64,000 nucleotides of DNA from Campylobacter concisus (GCF_003048675.2 NZ_CP060707.1:310001-374000); one strand, 5' to 3'; positions 16,071-28,691 are shown, numbered from the stretch's first letter. The notes: generated by a model from the sequence alone, not told the origin. Numbers and translations: made by a program.

Positions 16071-17084
16071 ATGAAAAAGATTGCTTTAGCTATGGTTGCC
16101 GCAACAGCGGTTTTTGCGTCTAACGCAGCATACAACTATGAGATCACTCCAACTATCGGTGGTGTTCATCCAGAAGGAAATCTACGTGTAAAAGACCACA
16201 ACTTTGTTGGTATTAGAGCGGCTAGAAACCTTGAAGATTTCTTTTTTGATCAAGTTGAACTTGGTGTTGATTACTCTCAAAAATTAAAAGAGAGAACAGG
16301 TAACGTTGTAAGAGAGGGTAGAGCTCTTAGATACCACGCAAACCTTGTAAAAAATATCGTTGACTTTGGACCAGTTAGCTTATATGGTTTAATCGGTGCT
16401 GGTTATGAAGATGTTCCAGCTATCTTTGTTAAAAATGAAGATGGTGGCTTTGGTCAATATGGTCTTGGTTTAAGATATCAAGTTACTGATAGATTTGCTC
16501 TTAAAGCAGAGGCAAGAGACGCAATCAAATTTGAGCACGCTGATCACAACCTATTCTATTCACTAGGCTTTGGCATCGGTCTTGATTCAAAAGCAGCTCC
16601 AGTTGTAGCAGCAGCTCCAGTAGCAGCGGCAGCAGCTCCAGCACCAGTTCTTGATGATGACAACGATGGCGTGCCAAACGATATCGATCAATGCCCTAAC
16701 ACTCCAGCTGGTGTAGTTGTTGACGAAAGAGGATGCGAGAAAGTTATCGTTCTTAGAGATCTAGATGTTAACTTCGCATTTGATAGCTACAAAGTTGGAC
16801 CAAAATATGCAGCTGAGATCAAAAAAGTAGCTGACTTTATGGGCGAACACCCAGATTATAAAGTTGTACTTGCTGGTCACACTGATAGCGTAGGTGCAGA
16901 AGCTTACAACCAAAAACTATCTGAGAAAAGAGCAAAAGCAGTGGCTGAGGTTCTTGCTGGTTACGGTGTAGAAAAAGCTAAAATTTCTACAGTTGGTTAC
17001 GGCGAACTTAAACCAATCGCTACAAACAAAACTAAAGAAGGTCGCGCTCAAAACAGACGTGTTGAAGCTACTTTCAACAAATAA
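16071..17084 (+). CDS. cadF: CadF-type OmpA-family outer membrane protein
   Basis: A 337-residue outer membrane protein. Signal peptide at 1-18 (KKIALAMVAATAVFAS), then an eight-strand beta-barrel (about 20-185), an alanine/proline hinge (about 185-205), a calcium-binding thrombospondin type 3-like stretch (DDDNDGVPNDIDQCPNTP), and a C-terminal OmpA peptidoglycan-binding domain with LAGHTDSVGAEAYNQKLSEKRA. In C. jejuni this locus, between rpsI and a HAD phosphatase, is CadF, the fibronectin-binding adhesin. Adhesin activity here is inferred from orthology; peptidoglycan anchoring is clear from the domain. Confidence 0.88.
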   Translation: MKKIALAMVAATAVFASNAAYNYEITPTIGGVHPEGNLRVKDHNFVGIRAARNLEDFFFDQVELGVDYSQKLKERTGNVVREGRALRYHANLVKNIVDFGPVSLYGLIGAGYEDVPAIFVKNEDGGFGQYGLGLRYQVTDRFALKAEARDAIKFEHADHNLFYSLGFGIGLDSKAAPVVAAAPVAAAAAPAPVLDDDNDGVPNDIDQCPNTPAGVVVDERGCEKVIVLRDLDVNFAFDSYKVGPKYAAEIKKVADFMGEHPDYKVVLAGHTDSVGAEAYNQKLSEKRAKAVAEVLAGYGVEKAKISTVGYGELKPIATNKTKEGRAQNRRVEATFNK

Positions 17085-17111
17085 TTTTACTATTTAAAAT
17101 TACTTCTTTAG

Positions 17112-17137
17112 GGCTTGGCTTCGGCTGAGCCTTTTTT
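17112..17137 (+). terminator. Intrinsic terminator after cadF
   Basis: Eight-base-pair stem (17112-17119 with 17124-17131, two G-U pairs) closed by a TTCG tetraloop, followed directly by six T residues. A textbook rho-independent terminator 28 bases after the cadF stop. Confidence 0.9.
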
Positions 17138-17155
17138 ATTTCTGCGGAGATTATC

Positions 17156-17794
17156 ATGAAAAAAACTATACTTTTTGACTTAGACGGCACACTTATAGAT
17201 TCTACTTCTGCTATTTTAAAAGGTTTTGATGCGTCGTTTTTAGCTCACGACAAGAAAGAGCCTGATCATGATGCACTAAAGTCCCTAGTAGGATATCCGC
17301 TTGAAATAATGTTTGAAAAACTTGGTGCCAAGAAGAATTTAATAGGTGAATACGTAAAAGAGTATAAGGCCTGCTACGAGAAGATTTATTTAGACGAGAC
17401 CGTGCTTTTACCGCATGCTATGGATGCTTTAAAAGAAGCTAGCGTGTTTGCTGATGTTGGTGTTGTTACGACAAAGACATCAAAATTTTCTATAATTTTA
17501 CTTGAACATTTAGGTGTTATGAAATTTATAAAAACGGTTGTCGGACGAGATGATGTCGTTAATCCAAAACCAGATCCAGAACCTATAAATTTAGCTTTAA
17601 AGAGACTAGAAAAAGAAAAAGACAATGCGTTTATGGTTGGCGATACTATCATGGATCTAAAGGCTGCTAAAGCTGCTCTTATAACGGGCGTTGGCCTTAC
17701 ATGCGGATATGGCAAAGAGTCCGATTTAGGGCAGTTTAGCGTGCATATATTTGCAAACCCACATGAGGCTGTCAGTTTTATCAAAGAAGCATAA
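17156..17794 (+). CDS. HAD-family hydrolase, phosphoglycolate phosphatase-like
   Basis: A 212-residue haloacid dehalogenase superfamily phosphatase. Motif I FDLDGTLIDST (nucleophile Asp) is at the N terminus, motif II is in GVVTTKTS, and motifs III and IV lie in NPKPDPEPI and FMVGDTIMDLKAAKAA. The helical cap between motifs I and II is of the Gph/PGP type. Phosphoglycolate is the likeliest substrate but related phosphatases act on other small phosphates. It follows the cadF terminator, with GGAGA upstream of the ATG. Confidence 0.85.
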   Translation: MKKTILFDLDGTLIDSTSAILKGFDASFLAHDKKEPDHDALKSLVGYPLEIMFEKLGAKKNLIGEYVKEYKACYEKIYLDETVLLPHAMDALKEASVFADVGVVTTKTSKFSIILLEHLGVMKFIKTVVGRDDVVNPKPDPEPINLALKRLEKEKDNAFMVGDTIMDLKAAKAALITGVGLTCGYGKESDLGQFSVHIFANPHEAVSFIKEA

Positions 17795-18026
17795 TAGTGA
17801 AAGTTTATTAAAGCTCCTGAACCTGATATTATTCAAACGTAAATTTATTCATAAATTTTTGTTTTAACTTATTACAAAATGCTTTAAATAGATAAAAAAG
17901 AATTTTATAATTTCATATCAAAAATACCTGCTACTATTTGATTAATCTAGATAATTCTTGGTTTTAGTAAATTCTGCATTTGATTTGTTGTTTTAGATAA
18001 ATTTACTAGCAAAATATGCAATTAAA

Positions 18027-18194
18027 ATGCTTGTATTAGAAAATTTATTAGGTAGAAATTTTGTAGGCATTGAAAAAGAGCAAGAATTTATAGATATTGC
18101 GCTTAAGCGAAAGGCTGAGTTAGAGGCAAATTTTATAAAATTTAGAGATAAATTTGGTGATTTAAAAATGTTTGAGAGCTTAAAATTTGGCTAG
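18027..18194 (+). pseudogene. C-terminal fragment of a DNA methyltransferase
   Basis: A 55-codon frame reading LLGRNFVGIEKEQEFIDIA followed by a lysine- and glutamate-rich tail. This matches the C-terminal SAM-binding end of N6-adenine/N4-cytosine methyltransferases, where the motif (R/N)FIGIEKE-(Y/F)-(I/F)-IA is typical. Motifs I and IV are absent and no methyltransferase coding is seen upstream, so it is a remnant. A short run before the ATG may belong to the same lost gene. Confidence 0.65.
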
Positions 18195-18318
18195 ATTTAA
18201 AATTCCATATTTTACAACCATCCGTGCAGCACTCGCAGCTGCCAAGTCTCTAAGCACAGTTCAAACTGGCAAAGCACTTGAAGTAAAAAGCTTACAAGAG
18301 TATCTAAGTGAGAAATAA
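18187..18318 (+). pseudogene. C-terminal fragment resembling carbamoyl-phosphate synthase large subunit (carB)
   Basis: In the frame from 18187, 43 codons read KIPYFTTIRAALAAAKSL, then VKSLQEYLSEK and two stop codons. This resembles the end of CarB, where the allosteric domain closes with (V/I)PYxTT...AA and VKSLQEY. The join to the methyltransferase remnant is abrupt and the rest of carB is absent. The hairpin at 18326-18347 may be the original carB terminator. Identity is by motif recall, so moderate. Confidence 0.5.
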
Positions 18319-18325
18319 TAAATTG

Positions 18326-18347
18326 AGTGGCAGTTTTGGCTGCCACT
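18326..18347. terminator. Perfect 8-bp hairpin between converging gene remnants
   Basis: AGTGGCAG (18326-18333) pairs perfectly with CTGCCACT (18340-18347) around a 6-base loop. AT-rich sequence flanks both sides, with the better T-run on the minus side. It lies between the plus-strand carB fragment and the minus-strand flavoprotein fragment, so it probably served both. Confidence 0.55.
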
Positions 18348-18356
18348 AGCTAAATT

Positions 18357-18907
18357 TCACTTTTCTATTTGATTAGCTATTTTTAAAGCGCTAGCCACCT
18401 TTAGAGCGCTTGCAAATGCAAAATGCAAGTTATATCCGCCAAGCATACCAGTGATATCTAAAACTTCACCTATAAAATAAAGCCTCTTTACGCTTTTGCA
18501 CTCTAAATTGTCATCTAAAAACTCTGTTTTTATACCACCTTTTGTAACTTCAGCCCTTTCAAAGCCAAATGTCCCAGCTGGGGCAAATTCGTAATCAAAA
18601 AGCCTTTTTATGATACTTTTTTCATCATCACTAAATTCAAAAACGCTCTATCTTTTAAGCCAAAATTTCTTAAAAACTCCAGCACAAATCTCTTTGGCAA
18701 AGGCAAAATCGAGCTAAGCTGCTTTTTGCCATTTACTAAATTTTTCTCACTAAATTTAGGCAAAAAATTTATGCAAATTCGCCCCTTTTGCCAAAAGAGT
18801 GAAGCGTTTAGTATCGCTGGACCACTTATGCCTCTATGCGTAAAAAGCACATCGCCACTAAATTTATACAACAAGAGCAGGGGTAAAAATAAGAGACGGG
18901 TGAGCAA
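18357..18907 (-). pseudogene. Frameshifted C-terminal remnant of a BaiN/HI0933-like flavoprotein
   Basis: On the minus strand 18907 to about 18620 encodes FSGDVLFTHRGISGPAIL and following residues of the NAD(P)/FAD-dependent oxidoreductase family (HI0933/BaiN). A frameshift near 18620-18645 ends that frame at 18608. The next frame continues with LFDYEFAPAGTFGFERAEV and the C-terminal FAD-binding motif GGYNLHFAFASA, ending at 18357. The N-terminal FAD-binding Rossmann part is absent, so the gene is both truncated and frameshifted. Confidence 0.75.
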
Positions 18908-18962
18908 ATAGGTTAAATTTATTAGTTAAATTTGGCTTTTATAGAGCAGCAATAAGTTAAAT

Positions 18963-19525
18963 TTACTGCATATTTATGCTTCCAGCTGGAGATGGCATAT
19001 CACCTTTTTCATCGACGAAAGGAGGGCCTTTTTGAAGTAGTGCCGTCACTTCAGAGGCAACCTTTGGATCCATTTTAGCCATGATGGTTGAGATCTTTTT
19101 TGCATCAAGGGCGTAAAGGATAGTGGCTGCATTTGATCTTGGCATTTGCGAGAGCACTTCGGCTGCTGCGCCATCTTTCATTTTGGCGTAGGATTCATTG
19201 ACTTTATCGGTAGTCATCGTGCGAAGCTCTTTTAAAATTTTCTCATTTTTAGCGACAACTTCGTCGATCTCTTTGCGTTTTTGCTCGATCACTTTCATCG
19301 TCGCATTTAGATCAGCCTCTTTTTTGGCGAGCTTTTTGTTATTTTCTTCATAAGCTGCAGCCGAGCTTGCTCGAAAGACCTCTAGGGCTTGGCGCTGCTC
19401 GTCGATGACCTCAAGCTCCTTTGAAATTTCCTCTTTTCTAGCTTCAAAGATCTGAGTGCAATCAACCGGCACTTCAAAGCAAAATGCAAAATTTATAACT
19501 ATAAAAAAGAGTAAAACAGCTCTCA

Positions 19526-19526
<1 letters not shown>
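18963..19526 (-). CDS. MotE-family periplasmic coiled-coil protein (MgtE_N-like), flagellar
   Basis: A 187-residue exported protein with a signal peptide (about 1-16). A long coiled coil (about 25-110) is rich in Lys, Glu and Ala, and a C-terminal MgtE N-domain-like segment holds LSQMPRSNAATILYALDAKK. This is the MotE-like architecture of epsilonproteobacteria; the C. jejuni counterpart in this position is Cj1496c, reported to affect invasion and colonisation. In related bacteria such proteins support the flagellar motor. It is the last gene of a minus-strand operon with a FliJ-like gene and purA, starting at the stop of the FliJ-like gene. Confidence 0.75.
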
Positions 19527-22050
<2,524 letters not shown>

Positions 22051-22058
<8 letters not shown>

Positions 22059-25000
22059 CTCTTATCTCCTTGTTAAAACCTAAATTTATATCGCACTCTT
22101 TGATGATGGACACGGCTAGATTATAGAGTTCGCCGCTGTCGCTACTGCTTGCTAGTTTGCTTAAATTTATAGAAATTTCTTGATTATATTTACCTATATT
22201 TTTTATCTCATCTTCTATTTTTTGCTTTAGGCTTTGTGCTAGTTTGTCGTCTTGATTTAAATTTGCTATCACTTCATTTGCAAGCTCTTTTAGCACAACT
22301 AAGCCTTTGAAAAGCTCGAAATTTTCACTATTTTTATAGTCTTTTATGTGTAGATATGGTCTTTCAAATTTAAATGAAGCTGCATCTTTTGCCAAAAGCG
22401 CTAATGAGAAAATGTTGCCTTGAAATTTATCAAATCCAAGACCAAGCAAAAACTCAAGTGTTCTTTTATCATCGATATTTTTTATAGTCGTATTTAGTCC
22501 AAATTTATCAGCCACAAACCTTATCATATTTATACTCTCAAGCGCCTCTTTTGAGCTAAAGATGTGTTTGCAAAATTTATTATCTATGTTAAAGCGATTT
22601 GTCTTTAGCATGCCAAGAGCTTCGATCGAGCTTGAGTATGAGGCAAAATCATCAAGCGAGAAGTGTATGCCAAGCTCTTTATACTTTCTAACATAAATTT
22701 CTAAAACTTCTAAATTTGTAGCTGTTGCAGCGTCGATAACATCGATGATAAGCCCAGTTGGATCAAGGCTTTTATCCTCATCAAATATCGCTTTAAATTT
22801 ATGCCAAAACTCCTCTGTAAAGAGCTTTTTAACGCTTAAATTTACGCGGACCTTTGCGCTTATGCCATTTTCTAGCCACATTTTTCTTGCTAAAAGCGCC
22901 TCTTTTATCGTAAATAAAGCGATATTACTCGATGCGCTACTTGTCTTTATAAGTGGTAAAAAGTTGCTTGGATAGATGATCTCGCCATCTTTTCTCCATC
23001 TAATAAGCGCTTCAAAACTTAAAGTCTCGCCCGTGCTAAAGCTGATCTCTGGTTGAAATTCTAAAAACATCTCGCCAGCGTCAAGCGCTTTTAAAATTTT
23101 TGAGCCATCTTCGTATTGGCTCTTAAAATAGACATCTTTTTTCGCATCAAATGTATAGCTTCTGTTTTTGCCGCTTATCTTAGCTTGATACATCGCCCAG
23201 TCGGCTCTTTGTAGCACATCATCAGCCCCAAGCTCACTATCAGCCAAGGCTATGCCTACGCTAGCGCTTGCTTTTAGTTTTAGCTCGTCTATCTTTACTT
23301 CATCTGAAGCTAGCCTTAGCATATTTTGCGCTATCTCATAGACTTCGCCTAAATTTTCGTAGTTGATGACGCCTACAAACTCATCTCCGCCTATCCTTGC
23401 AAAGATATTTTTGCCATTAAACATAACGCCTATTTTTTCAGAGATAGCTACTAAAAATTTATCGCCTATTTGGTGACCGAAGTTGTCATTTATGCTTTTA
23501 AAATCATCCATATCAAGGTAGATGACGGCTATTTTTTGTTCATTTTTTTGTATGAGAGAATTTAGCTTGTTGTAGAGTAAAAATCTATTTGGTAGCTTTG
23601 TGAGCGGATCGTGATATGCGATAAATTCTAGATATTTTTCATTTTGTGCTTCGTTATTTGCAAGCATTGCTAGCATGATGTAGCCAGTTTTTTTCTCATT
23701 CGCATCGATAAGCGGTAAAATTTCTATGACTTCAAGCTTGCTCTTATTTTTATTATTTTCGCTCCAAACCTTGCCACTCCACGAGCCGCCTTGGTTTATA
23801 GTCTCTATGATCTGGTGTTTTATATCGCTTAAGCCTTGCTTTATAAAGGTGATATCTTTTAGATATACGCTATCTTTTGCGCCCGTACTTTCAAAAAATG
23901 TATCATTTGCGTCAATGACCCTCATCTCATCATCAAGCAAGACAACCTCTTCTTTGCTAAATGAGAAAATTTTTGCAAGCAGGTCTTGGCAGACAAAGAA
24001 GCTATCTTCTAGGCTAAGGTCTCTTAACGTGCCTTTTGTCAAGCTTACTTCGCCAAATTCATCGTATTCAAGCGCTTTTGCCCTTAGTCTAAAGTGTAGA
24101 ATTTCTTTATCTATGCTATAAAGTTTGATATCTTTAATGTATGTTTGAGCGTCTCTTATACTCTCAAAAAAGCTATAAAAGCTATCAAATTCATCGACAA
24201 AGACCGACTTTGCCTGCTCGAAATTTAGAGTGCTTTGCGTGCCAAGAACCTTGCTTAGCTCGTCTGAGATATTAAGCATGTCGCTTCTTTTATCCCAAGT
24301 AAAGACATTTGCCTCACTCGCCCAAAGTAGCGCCTTGCTCTCTTTGCTTTGTTTTTCAAATCTCTCTTGAAGCTTTAACATATCGCTAAGATCAGTAAAT
24401 GAGTAGATGACCTTTTGCTCGTCTGCATCGATAAATTTAGCCTTTATCTTAAATGGAATTTTCTTGCCATAAGCGTTTGTCATATTTGCTATGAAATTTA
24501 GCTCTTCATTTTTAAAGCTTGCTTGCAAAAAGGCTTTTTTGCTTGCTAGCACGGCAGCTTTAAAGCTATCAAAGTCCTCGCTTGCGATGATATCTTCTAA
24601 ATTTATAAGACCTTGGCTTTGGACATTAAAAATTCTCTCGACATTGTTTGTGCTTTGGATGATCAAAAATGGCTCTTGTGCCGAAGCGATAGCAATGACA
24701 TTTGGTGATAAAAAGACGTAGCTTTTGATGATATCGTCATTTTTTTGCGTCATCTTTTCTTGGGTGATATCCTTTATAAGTATGAAATTTAGCCTAGTGT
24801 TTTCTAGCTCAAAGCTACTTTGGGTTACTAAAACATCGATGATTTCACCATTTTTACGCCTTAGCTTAGCCTCGTATGATAGATTATTATTGATAGCGTT
24901 TTTTCTATCTTCTGCTAAATTCTTAGACTCATCTTCAAGAAGTTCTTTTATATTTAGATCCGCTACGTCATCTTTTTTGTAGCCTAGTTTTTCTAAAAGA

Positions 25001-26136
25001 GCGTTGCTAATGTCCGTGATGACGCCAGTATAAGCGTCAAAGACCACGATCTTTAAAAAGCTCTTTTCAAAGACATAGCCAAATCTACTCTCGTAGCTTT
25101 GTGCTGTCTCGTAAGCTTTATCTCTATCTTCATATAGTTTTTTGATGCTGTTATTTAGTAAGATAAATTCTTTTACGTCAAAGTCCTCATCAGTTGGCTT
25201 GCTTTTATCTGTCGCAAAAAGAGCGATCCTGGTAAATGCAGAGAGAATTTTGTCTTTTATATATGAGTTGTCGCGTAGCCAAAGTATGCTAAATGCTACA
25301 AAGCAGAAGAACGAAAGCACGACTAGAACTAGCTGGATAAAGATCTGAAGCTGCCTACTAGAGCCTGTTATGACAAATAGTTTTTGCTCTTCTAGGTAGC
25401 TGATTTTGTAAAAATTCATATCCTTTAGTATAAAAATGATCTTGTCACTTTTAAACTCGCCACCTTGTGAGATGTATTTATTAAAGTCCTCTTTTATAAA
25501 TTTTTTATAAAACTCATCTCTTGAGAGGTTGCCGTCTTTATCAACCAAAAAGACGTATGCGCCAAAATTTTTGTTATAACTTGTATCAACTCTGTTTTTT
25601 AAAAAATTTTGACTTAGTTGAACAAGAATTTTATTGCCATTTTTTAGCCCATAAGCTATGTAGATATCTTTAAATCGTCTATTTTTATAAAATCTATCAG
25701 AAAGCCTAAACTCGCCCTCTTTGATATCTGAAAACCATGCGATATCGTAGTCGTGTAGCTCAAAAGCGCTGTCAAATTTACGCTCGTAAAGCAAAGAGTT
25801 ATCTTTTGCTATCACGTAAAAAGCGGCGTAGAATTTACTTATAATAGTATTTTCATAAAACGGCTCTATGCCGTTTGCAATGAGTCTTGCCTTTGTGGAG
25901 ATGTTATCTTTTACATCTGAAAATGCGTTTGTGATATTGTTTTTAGTGATTAAATTTAGAGTGGAAATTTCATATTTTATGTCGTTTATGCCAGCAAATA
26001 TGACAAAGAGTGCAAGAAAGATGAAGGCAAAAAGAAGTAGTGCAATCTTTACATAGAACCTCTTAAAAATCTGCAAAACTGGTTTAGCGCTATTTTTTTG
26101 CATTAAATTTAAGCCTCGCTTTTTAAAACTAGCCAT
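22051..26136 (-). CDS. Large membrane PAS-GGDEF-EAL protein with degenerate EAL domain
   Basis: A 1361-residue signalling protein. Membrane helices at about 28-50 and 265-287 frame a periplasmic sensor, probably dCACHE-like. Several PAS-like units follow (about 350-810). The GGDEF domain (about 830-985) is intact: YLDMDDFKSINDNFGHQIGD and ARIGGDEFVG, without an RxxD inhibitory site. The EAL domain (about 1005-1270) keeps FEALIRW and VNLS, but the usual ExTES is IDVIDA, DDFG is DDFA, the KxD site is NID, and AEGVE is IKNID. It is therefore probably a diguanylate cyclase with a non-catalytic EAL domain. It leads the operon with hisZ and purA. Confidence 0.88.
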
Positions 26137-26200
26137 GATTTTAACGCAAATTTACTTTTTTTAGCTTATAAAATGCCTTTTTGTTTAAATTTAAAGAGAT

Positions 26201-26221
26201 CACAGGGCTTTTTGCCCCGTG
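26201..26221 (-). terminator. Terminator-like hairpin after the nitroreductase gene
   Basis: On the minus strand CACGGGGC, five A residues, then GCCCTGTG (one A-C mismatch) form a stem at 26201-26221, followed by ATCTCTTT. It lies just beyond the nitroreductase stop at 26224. Confidence 0.6.
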
Positions 26222-26223
26222 AG

Positions 26224-26847
26224 TTAGTAGATCCAAGTAACTACTTCGGCTCTTTGTCTGCGTAGTTTTTCTGGTTGTGGATTTAGACGGTAGCCAAATG
26301 GCACTACGATGGCCACTCTTTGCTCGCTCTCATCAAGACCTAAAATTTCATTTAAAGCGTGTCTGTCAAAGCCTTCCATCGGGCAGCTGTCAATCCCAAG
26401 GCTCGCGGCTGCGTTCATCATATTTGTCGCAGCTATCATGCACTGCTCGTGTGACCACTGAAATGTTAGCTCATCGTCATTTTTAAAATTTGATAGTAGA
26501 AAAAATTTCTGTCTTGCAGCGATAGCTTCAATATTTTTGTCGGCTCTTCTAGCGATCATTTTATCGATATAGCTACTGCCAACTTTTACCTCTTTGATCT
26601 TAGCTAAGATGACAACCAAATGCGAGCAAGAGGTGATTTGCACTTGGTTCCACGAAACAGCTTTTATCTTCTCTCTAAGCTCTTTGTTTTGCACGACTAA
26701 AAAGTCCCACTGCTCAAGCCCAGTCGAGCTTGGGCTTAGTCTGCCAGCCTCTAGGATAAAGTCAAATTCGCCAGCGCTGATCTTTTTGCTCTCGTCAAAA
26801 ATTTTGCAAGCGTGACGAAATTTTAAAATTTCAAGATAGTTCATCAT
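26224..26847 (-). CDS. Nitroreductase-family NAD(P)H-dependent oxidoreductase
   Basis: A 207-residue FMN enzyme of the NfsB/nitroreductase family. FRHACKIFDESKKI at the N terminus carries the FMN-phosphate arginine, LSPSSTGLEQWDFLVV is the second FMN motif, and LGIDSCPMEGFD precedes the C-terminal IVVPFGYRL. The physiological substrate is unknown; quinones, flavins and nitro compounds are all reduced by relatives, and homologues influence metronidazole response in related species. The start could be 26847 or the next ATG at 26844. GGAGA lies upstream. Confidence 0.85.
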   Translation of the reverse strand: MMNYLEILKFRHACKIFDESKKISAGEFDFILEAGRLSPSSTGLEQWDFLVVQNKELREKIKAVSWNQVQITSCSHLVVILAKIKEVKVGSSYIDKMIARRADKNIEAIAARQKFFLLSNFKNDDELTFQWSHEQCMIAATNMMNAAASLGIDSCPMEGFDRHALNEILGLDESEQRVAIVVPFGYRLNPQPEKLRRQRAEVVTWIY

Positions 26848-26933
26848 ATCTCCTTTGTTAAATTTCTTGACATTATAAAGTGGTTAGGTAAATTAAAAGA
26901 AATTTAGAAATTTTATCATCTAGTGCATGAAAA

Positions 26934-26953
26934 CTAGGCTAAATTTAGCCTAG
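26934..26953 (-). terminator. Perfect 20-bp palindrome, terminator of yedF-selD
   Basis: CTAGGCTAAA followed by TTTAGCCTAG is a perfect palindrome that ends just before the selD stop codon (26956). On the minus strand it is followed by TTTT. It probably ends the yedF-selD transcript. Confidence 0.65.
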
Positions 26954-26955
26954 AG

Positions 26956-27978
26956 TTAGTTTAAAAATATATCAAACTCGCCTTTTTGGACTGTTTCTGC
27001 GATGATGGCTGAGTGCTCATAGCCAGCCTCTTTTAGGCGCTTTAGAGCTAAATTTGCCTCATTTTCGCTAACAGCTAGCAAAAGTCCGCCAGAAGTTTGC
27101 GCGTCAAAAAGCATGATATCAGCCTCTTTGCTCACAAAATGCTTTGTAAATTCGCGGTTTTTGTAGCTTCCCTCTGGGATGATGCCCATATCGGCAAATT
27201 CTTTCGCGCTTGCGATCACTGGCACATCTTTTTCAAAGACATTAAAGCTGATCTTGTCGTTTAACATCTCGCTTAAATGCCCTAAAAATCCAAATCCAGT
27301 CACATCGGTTGCCGCATAAACTTTGATGCCACTTAGTGCTTTTAGAGCGTAGAAATTTAGCTGAGCCATGATGCCTGCGACCTCATTTATTTGCTGCAAA
27401 CTTAACAGATCAGCCTTGATCGCTGTGCTTAAGATGCCGCTGCCAAGAGGCTTTGTAAGGATCAAAACGTTACCAACTTCTGCTGTGTTGTTTGCCCAGA
27501 AATTTTTAGGATTTACCTTGCCAGTCGCACTTAGCCCATAATACATCTGCTGCGTCTCTATCGTGTGTCCGCCAACGATGACGCCGCCACACTCTCTTAC
27601 TTTATCGGCTCCTCCTTGTAAAATTTCACCCAAAATTTCAGGCGCAAGGTTGCAGCTATCAAAGCCCACGATGTTTAGAGCGTTTATCACCTCGCCGCCC
27701 ATCGCAAAGACGTCGCTTAGGCTATTTGCAGCAGCGATCTGACCATAGATAAATGGGTCATTAACTACTGGCGTGATAAAGTCAAGCGTCTGAACAAGTG
27801 CAAGATCGTCTGAGAGCTTAAAAACGCTCGCGTCTTCGTTTGAGCCGATGCTTGAGAGCAAATTTGGATGAGATAAATTTAAACTACTAATCGTTTTGTG
27901 AAGACCCGACGGGTCAAGCTTAGCAGCTCAGCCAGCGGCTCTAACAAACTGCGTAAGCTTTTTGTCGTGATAGATCAT
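26956..27978 (-). CDS. selD: Selenide, water dikinase, a selenocysteine-containing protein
   Basis: SelD makes selenophosphate from selenide and ATP, the selenium donor for selenocysteine. The frame from ATG 27978 gives KKLTQFVRAAG, then TGA (27928-27930), then AAKLDPSGL, and continues to 26956 (340 residues). TGA falls exactly at the catalytic Cys/Sec position (residue 17), so I read it as selenocysteine rather than as a nonsense mutation. An open frame that ignores the TGA would start at 27861 and lose the active site. ATP-binding and domain motifs follow (SNEDASVF, FAMGG, DVTGFGFLGH). The start overlaps the yedF stop by 4 bases. Confidence 0.93.
27883..27927 (-). promoter_or_regulatory. 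Bacterial SECIS-like hairpin after the selD TGA
   Basis: On the minus strand the 8 bases directly after TGA (27927-27920) pair with 27890-27883 (two G-U pairs), and an inner stem GACCC/GGGTC (27915-27911 with 27907-27903) closes a GTC loop that begins with G. The loop starts 17 bases after the TGA, within the range used by SelB-dependent bacterial SECIS elements. Confidence 0.75.
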
Positions 27979-28577
27979 AGTTTGATTTGCTCGTGAGTTG
28001 AGAGTATGTCGATGATCTCATAGGCGTTTGAAATTTCGCCAACTGCAAGATCGCTCACTAGTTTATAAGCCTCCAAGCAGCTTCCGCAGCTTAAAATTTG
28101 AACGCCAGTAGCTTCAAGATCTTTAAGTGGCTTAAAGCTTGGATGTGCGCGGTTTGTCGTCATCTTGACGGCGTTATTTACGCAGATGATTATCTTTGGT
28201 TTTTTCTCTACTTGAAGAAGTGCACCTAGAAATTTTGATAGCAAATTTATGCCAACTTCGCCGCTACCTGCGCGCTCTTCGTTTAGATAGAGCACTTTTT
28301 CGTTTTTTGGTGTTATATCGCAGACAAATTCGTCAAAATTTGTAAGCTCAAGTGCGCTTTTGCCCTTGATGGCTAAAATTTTAGTCTCATTGCCGTTGCT
28401 TTCTAGGCTAAATTCTATATTTTGATTTTTTAAAAATCTTGAGATATTTTCTTTTGGTGCCAAGGCATTTACGATGATCTCTAAGCTTTCGCCCTCGTTT
28501 AGGCCCTCAAGTGCGTTTTTAGTCATGATGACTGGTTTTGGGCACTCTAAATTTCTACAATCAATTGTTCTTGTCAT
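27975..28577 (-). CDS. yedF: Selenium metabolism protein YedF (SirA/TusA-like)
   Basis: A 200-residue protein with an N-terminal TusA/SirA domain bearing the CPxP motif (LECPKPVIMTK, about 8-18) and a C-terminal DsrE-like domain with a conserved CGSC segment (about 158-161). YedF is regularly linked with selD and may carry selenium or sulfur to SelD; this role is inferred from gene neighbourhoods. Some YedF proteins carry selenocysteine at the first motif, but here it is cysteine (TGC). It overlaps selD by 4 bases. Confidence 0.88.
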   Translation of the reverse strand: MTRTIDCRNLECPKPVIMTKNALEGLNEGESLEIIVNALAPKENISRFLKNQNIEFSLESNGNETKILAIKGKSALELTNFDEFVCDITPKNEKVLYLNEERAGSGEVGINLLSKFLGALLQVEKKPKIIICVNNAVKMTTNRAHPSFKPLKDLEATGVQILSCGSCLEAYKLVSDLAVGEISNAYEIIDILSTHEQIKL

Positions 28578-28691
28578 TGTTTTTCCTTTGTGATTAGTAT
28601 TTCAAACCTTGAAACTGATTTTGGATTATAGCTAAAAAAATATTAAATTTTTAAAAGGATTTGTGCTGTGAAATTTGCTATAAAAGAGAGT

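Noticed and set aside
17386-17784. Minus-strand open frame of 132 codons across the HAD phosphatase gene
   Set aside because: Shadow of a gene with all four HAD motifs; no family resemblance and no ribosome site.
18608-18907. A separate 99-residue minus-strand gene
   Set aside because: Its translation is the middle of a BaiN-type flavoprotein and the rest continues in another frame to 18357, so it is part of a pseudogene.
27856-27930. SelD as a truncated protein starting at 27861, with TGA 27928-27930 as a nonsense mutation
   Set aside because: The codons before and after the TGA match the SelD active-site region in one frame, the TGA is exactly at the Cys/Sec position, and a SECIS-like hairpin follows.
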